The notes under the pieces were generated by a model. The model had not been told where the DNA came from. It ran no database searches and was given only the letters and a program-made list of their open reading frames with translations. Shown here one piece after another: positions 63,795 to 64,000 of a DNA stretch of 64,000 nt (its first letter is position 1; each line of letters opens with the position of its first letter). A program made the position numbers and the translations under genes. This DNA is from Aureimonas populi (GTDB taxonomy: Bacteria > Pseudomonadota > Alphaproteobacteria > Rhizobiales > Rhizobiaceae): assembly GCF_017815515.1 (NCBI RefSeq), contig NZ_CP072611.1, positions 1,674,001-1,738,000 on the forward strand. Reading direction: 5' to 3'.

Positions 63795-64000
63795 ATGGCA
63801 ACTAGAATCTTCGACTTCGCACGGGTCGCGGATTGGGACGATCGTCTCGCTACCTTGGCTAGTATGGCAGAACCCGAAAGATGGAAAAACCTTCACCTTC
63901 TGGCCAAGAACCAGCATCCCGTTCTTGATCGATATCTTACTCACACGTTCATCAGAGCGTATGACCAGCAGAAGATTGTTATCGCGGATCAGGTCGCCTG
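63795..64000 (+). CDS. DUF3825-like protein, N-terminal fragment (runs off window end)
   Basis: 68 codons without a stop, preceded by a strong ribosome site (AAGGAG, 6 nt before ATG). The sequence reads ATRIFDFARVADWDDRLATL, then MAEPERWKNL, HPVLDRYLTHTFIRAYDQQK. The Phe-Asp-Phe-Ala, Ala-Glu-Pro-Glu-x-Trp and Leu-x-x-Tyr-x-x-x-Thr-Phe spacing resembles the start of DUF3825 proteins, as I recall that family. Function unknown. Its codon use is less G+C-biased than the chromosome, consistent with mobile-island cargo. Confidence 0.6.
   Translation, partial: MATRIFDFARVADWDDRLATLASMAEPERWKNLHLLAKNQHPVLDRYLTHTFIRAYDQQKIVIADQVA

Noticed and set aside
63587..63944. Two small minus-strand frames (69 and 78 codons) between the integrase and the DUF3825-like gene
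   Set aside because: They overlap each other or the next gene's ribosome site and start, have no Shine-Dalgarno and no recognisable motif.

Overview
The window is very G+C-rich chromosomal DNA with tightly packed, often 4-nt-overlapping genes. It carries a complete aerobic-type cobalamin (cob) block (cobF, cobG, cobE, cobN, cobW and DUF1636 behind a B12 riboswitch), opp/dpp and polar amino acid ABC operons, and LysR regulators. Together these point to an alphaproteobacterium, most likely Hyphomicrobiales (Rhizobiales). An Aurantimonadaceae-like host is a guess that cannot be confirmed from sequence alone. No rRNA, complete tRNA, CRISPR array or insertion sequence was seen.

Layout. 1-1.5 kb: end of a histidine kinase gene and its OmpR-type regulator. 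1.5-10.9 kb: an ArgE-like deacylase and LysR regulator, divergent from a dipeptide-type ABC transporter (binding protein, two permeases, two ATPases) and an M20 amidohydrolase; this looks like uptake and deacylation/hydrolysis of peptides or N-acyl amino acids. 10.9-12.0 kb: nagA. 12.1-24.8 kb: a glycosylation block with a sucrose-phosphate synthase/phosphatase fusion, five further glycosyltransferases and a GT29 (sialyltransferase)-like protein. It is interrupted by an EnvZ/OmpR-type two-component system divergent from a Spy-like periplasmic protein, and ends with an undecaprenyl-phosphate sugar transferase and an epimerase-like protein. 24.9-44.8 kb: the cobalamin block in two arms. The minus arm is cobP-cobO-cobQ-(cobD inverted)-cobC; the plus arm is riboswitch-DUF1636-cobW-cobN-G-H-I-J-(cobK inverted)-L-E-M-B-V-U-F. 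Pseudomonas denitrificans gene names are used throughout. 44.9-48.7 kb: a FatB/CeuE-type siderophore ABC transporter. 48.8-52.7 kb: a copper chaperone and MacAB-type efflux.

52.8-61.0 kb is a D-amino-acid locus. A polar amino acid ABC transporter, an N-carbamoyl-D-amino-acid hydrolase, a hydantoinase, a hydantoin racemase and a LysR regulator form one minus-strand operon, and a D-amino-acid transaminase is divergent. The implied route is hydantoin to N-carbamoyl-D-amino acid to D-amino acid to 2-oxo acid.

61.0-64.0 kb is an integration junction: a remnant that looks like the C-terminal end of a serine recombinase, the 3' half of tRNA-Arg(ACG) as an attachment site, a large tyrosine integrase, and the first cargo gene (DUF3825-like, cut by the window end). 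The visibly lower G+C after 63.4 kb supports a mobile island extending to the right.

The most unusual structure is shared by both cob arms. In each, one inverted gene overlaps its upstream neighbour tail-to-tail and shares a single CATG with its downstream neighbour head-to-head, leaving no intergenic promoter space.
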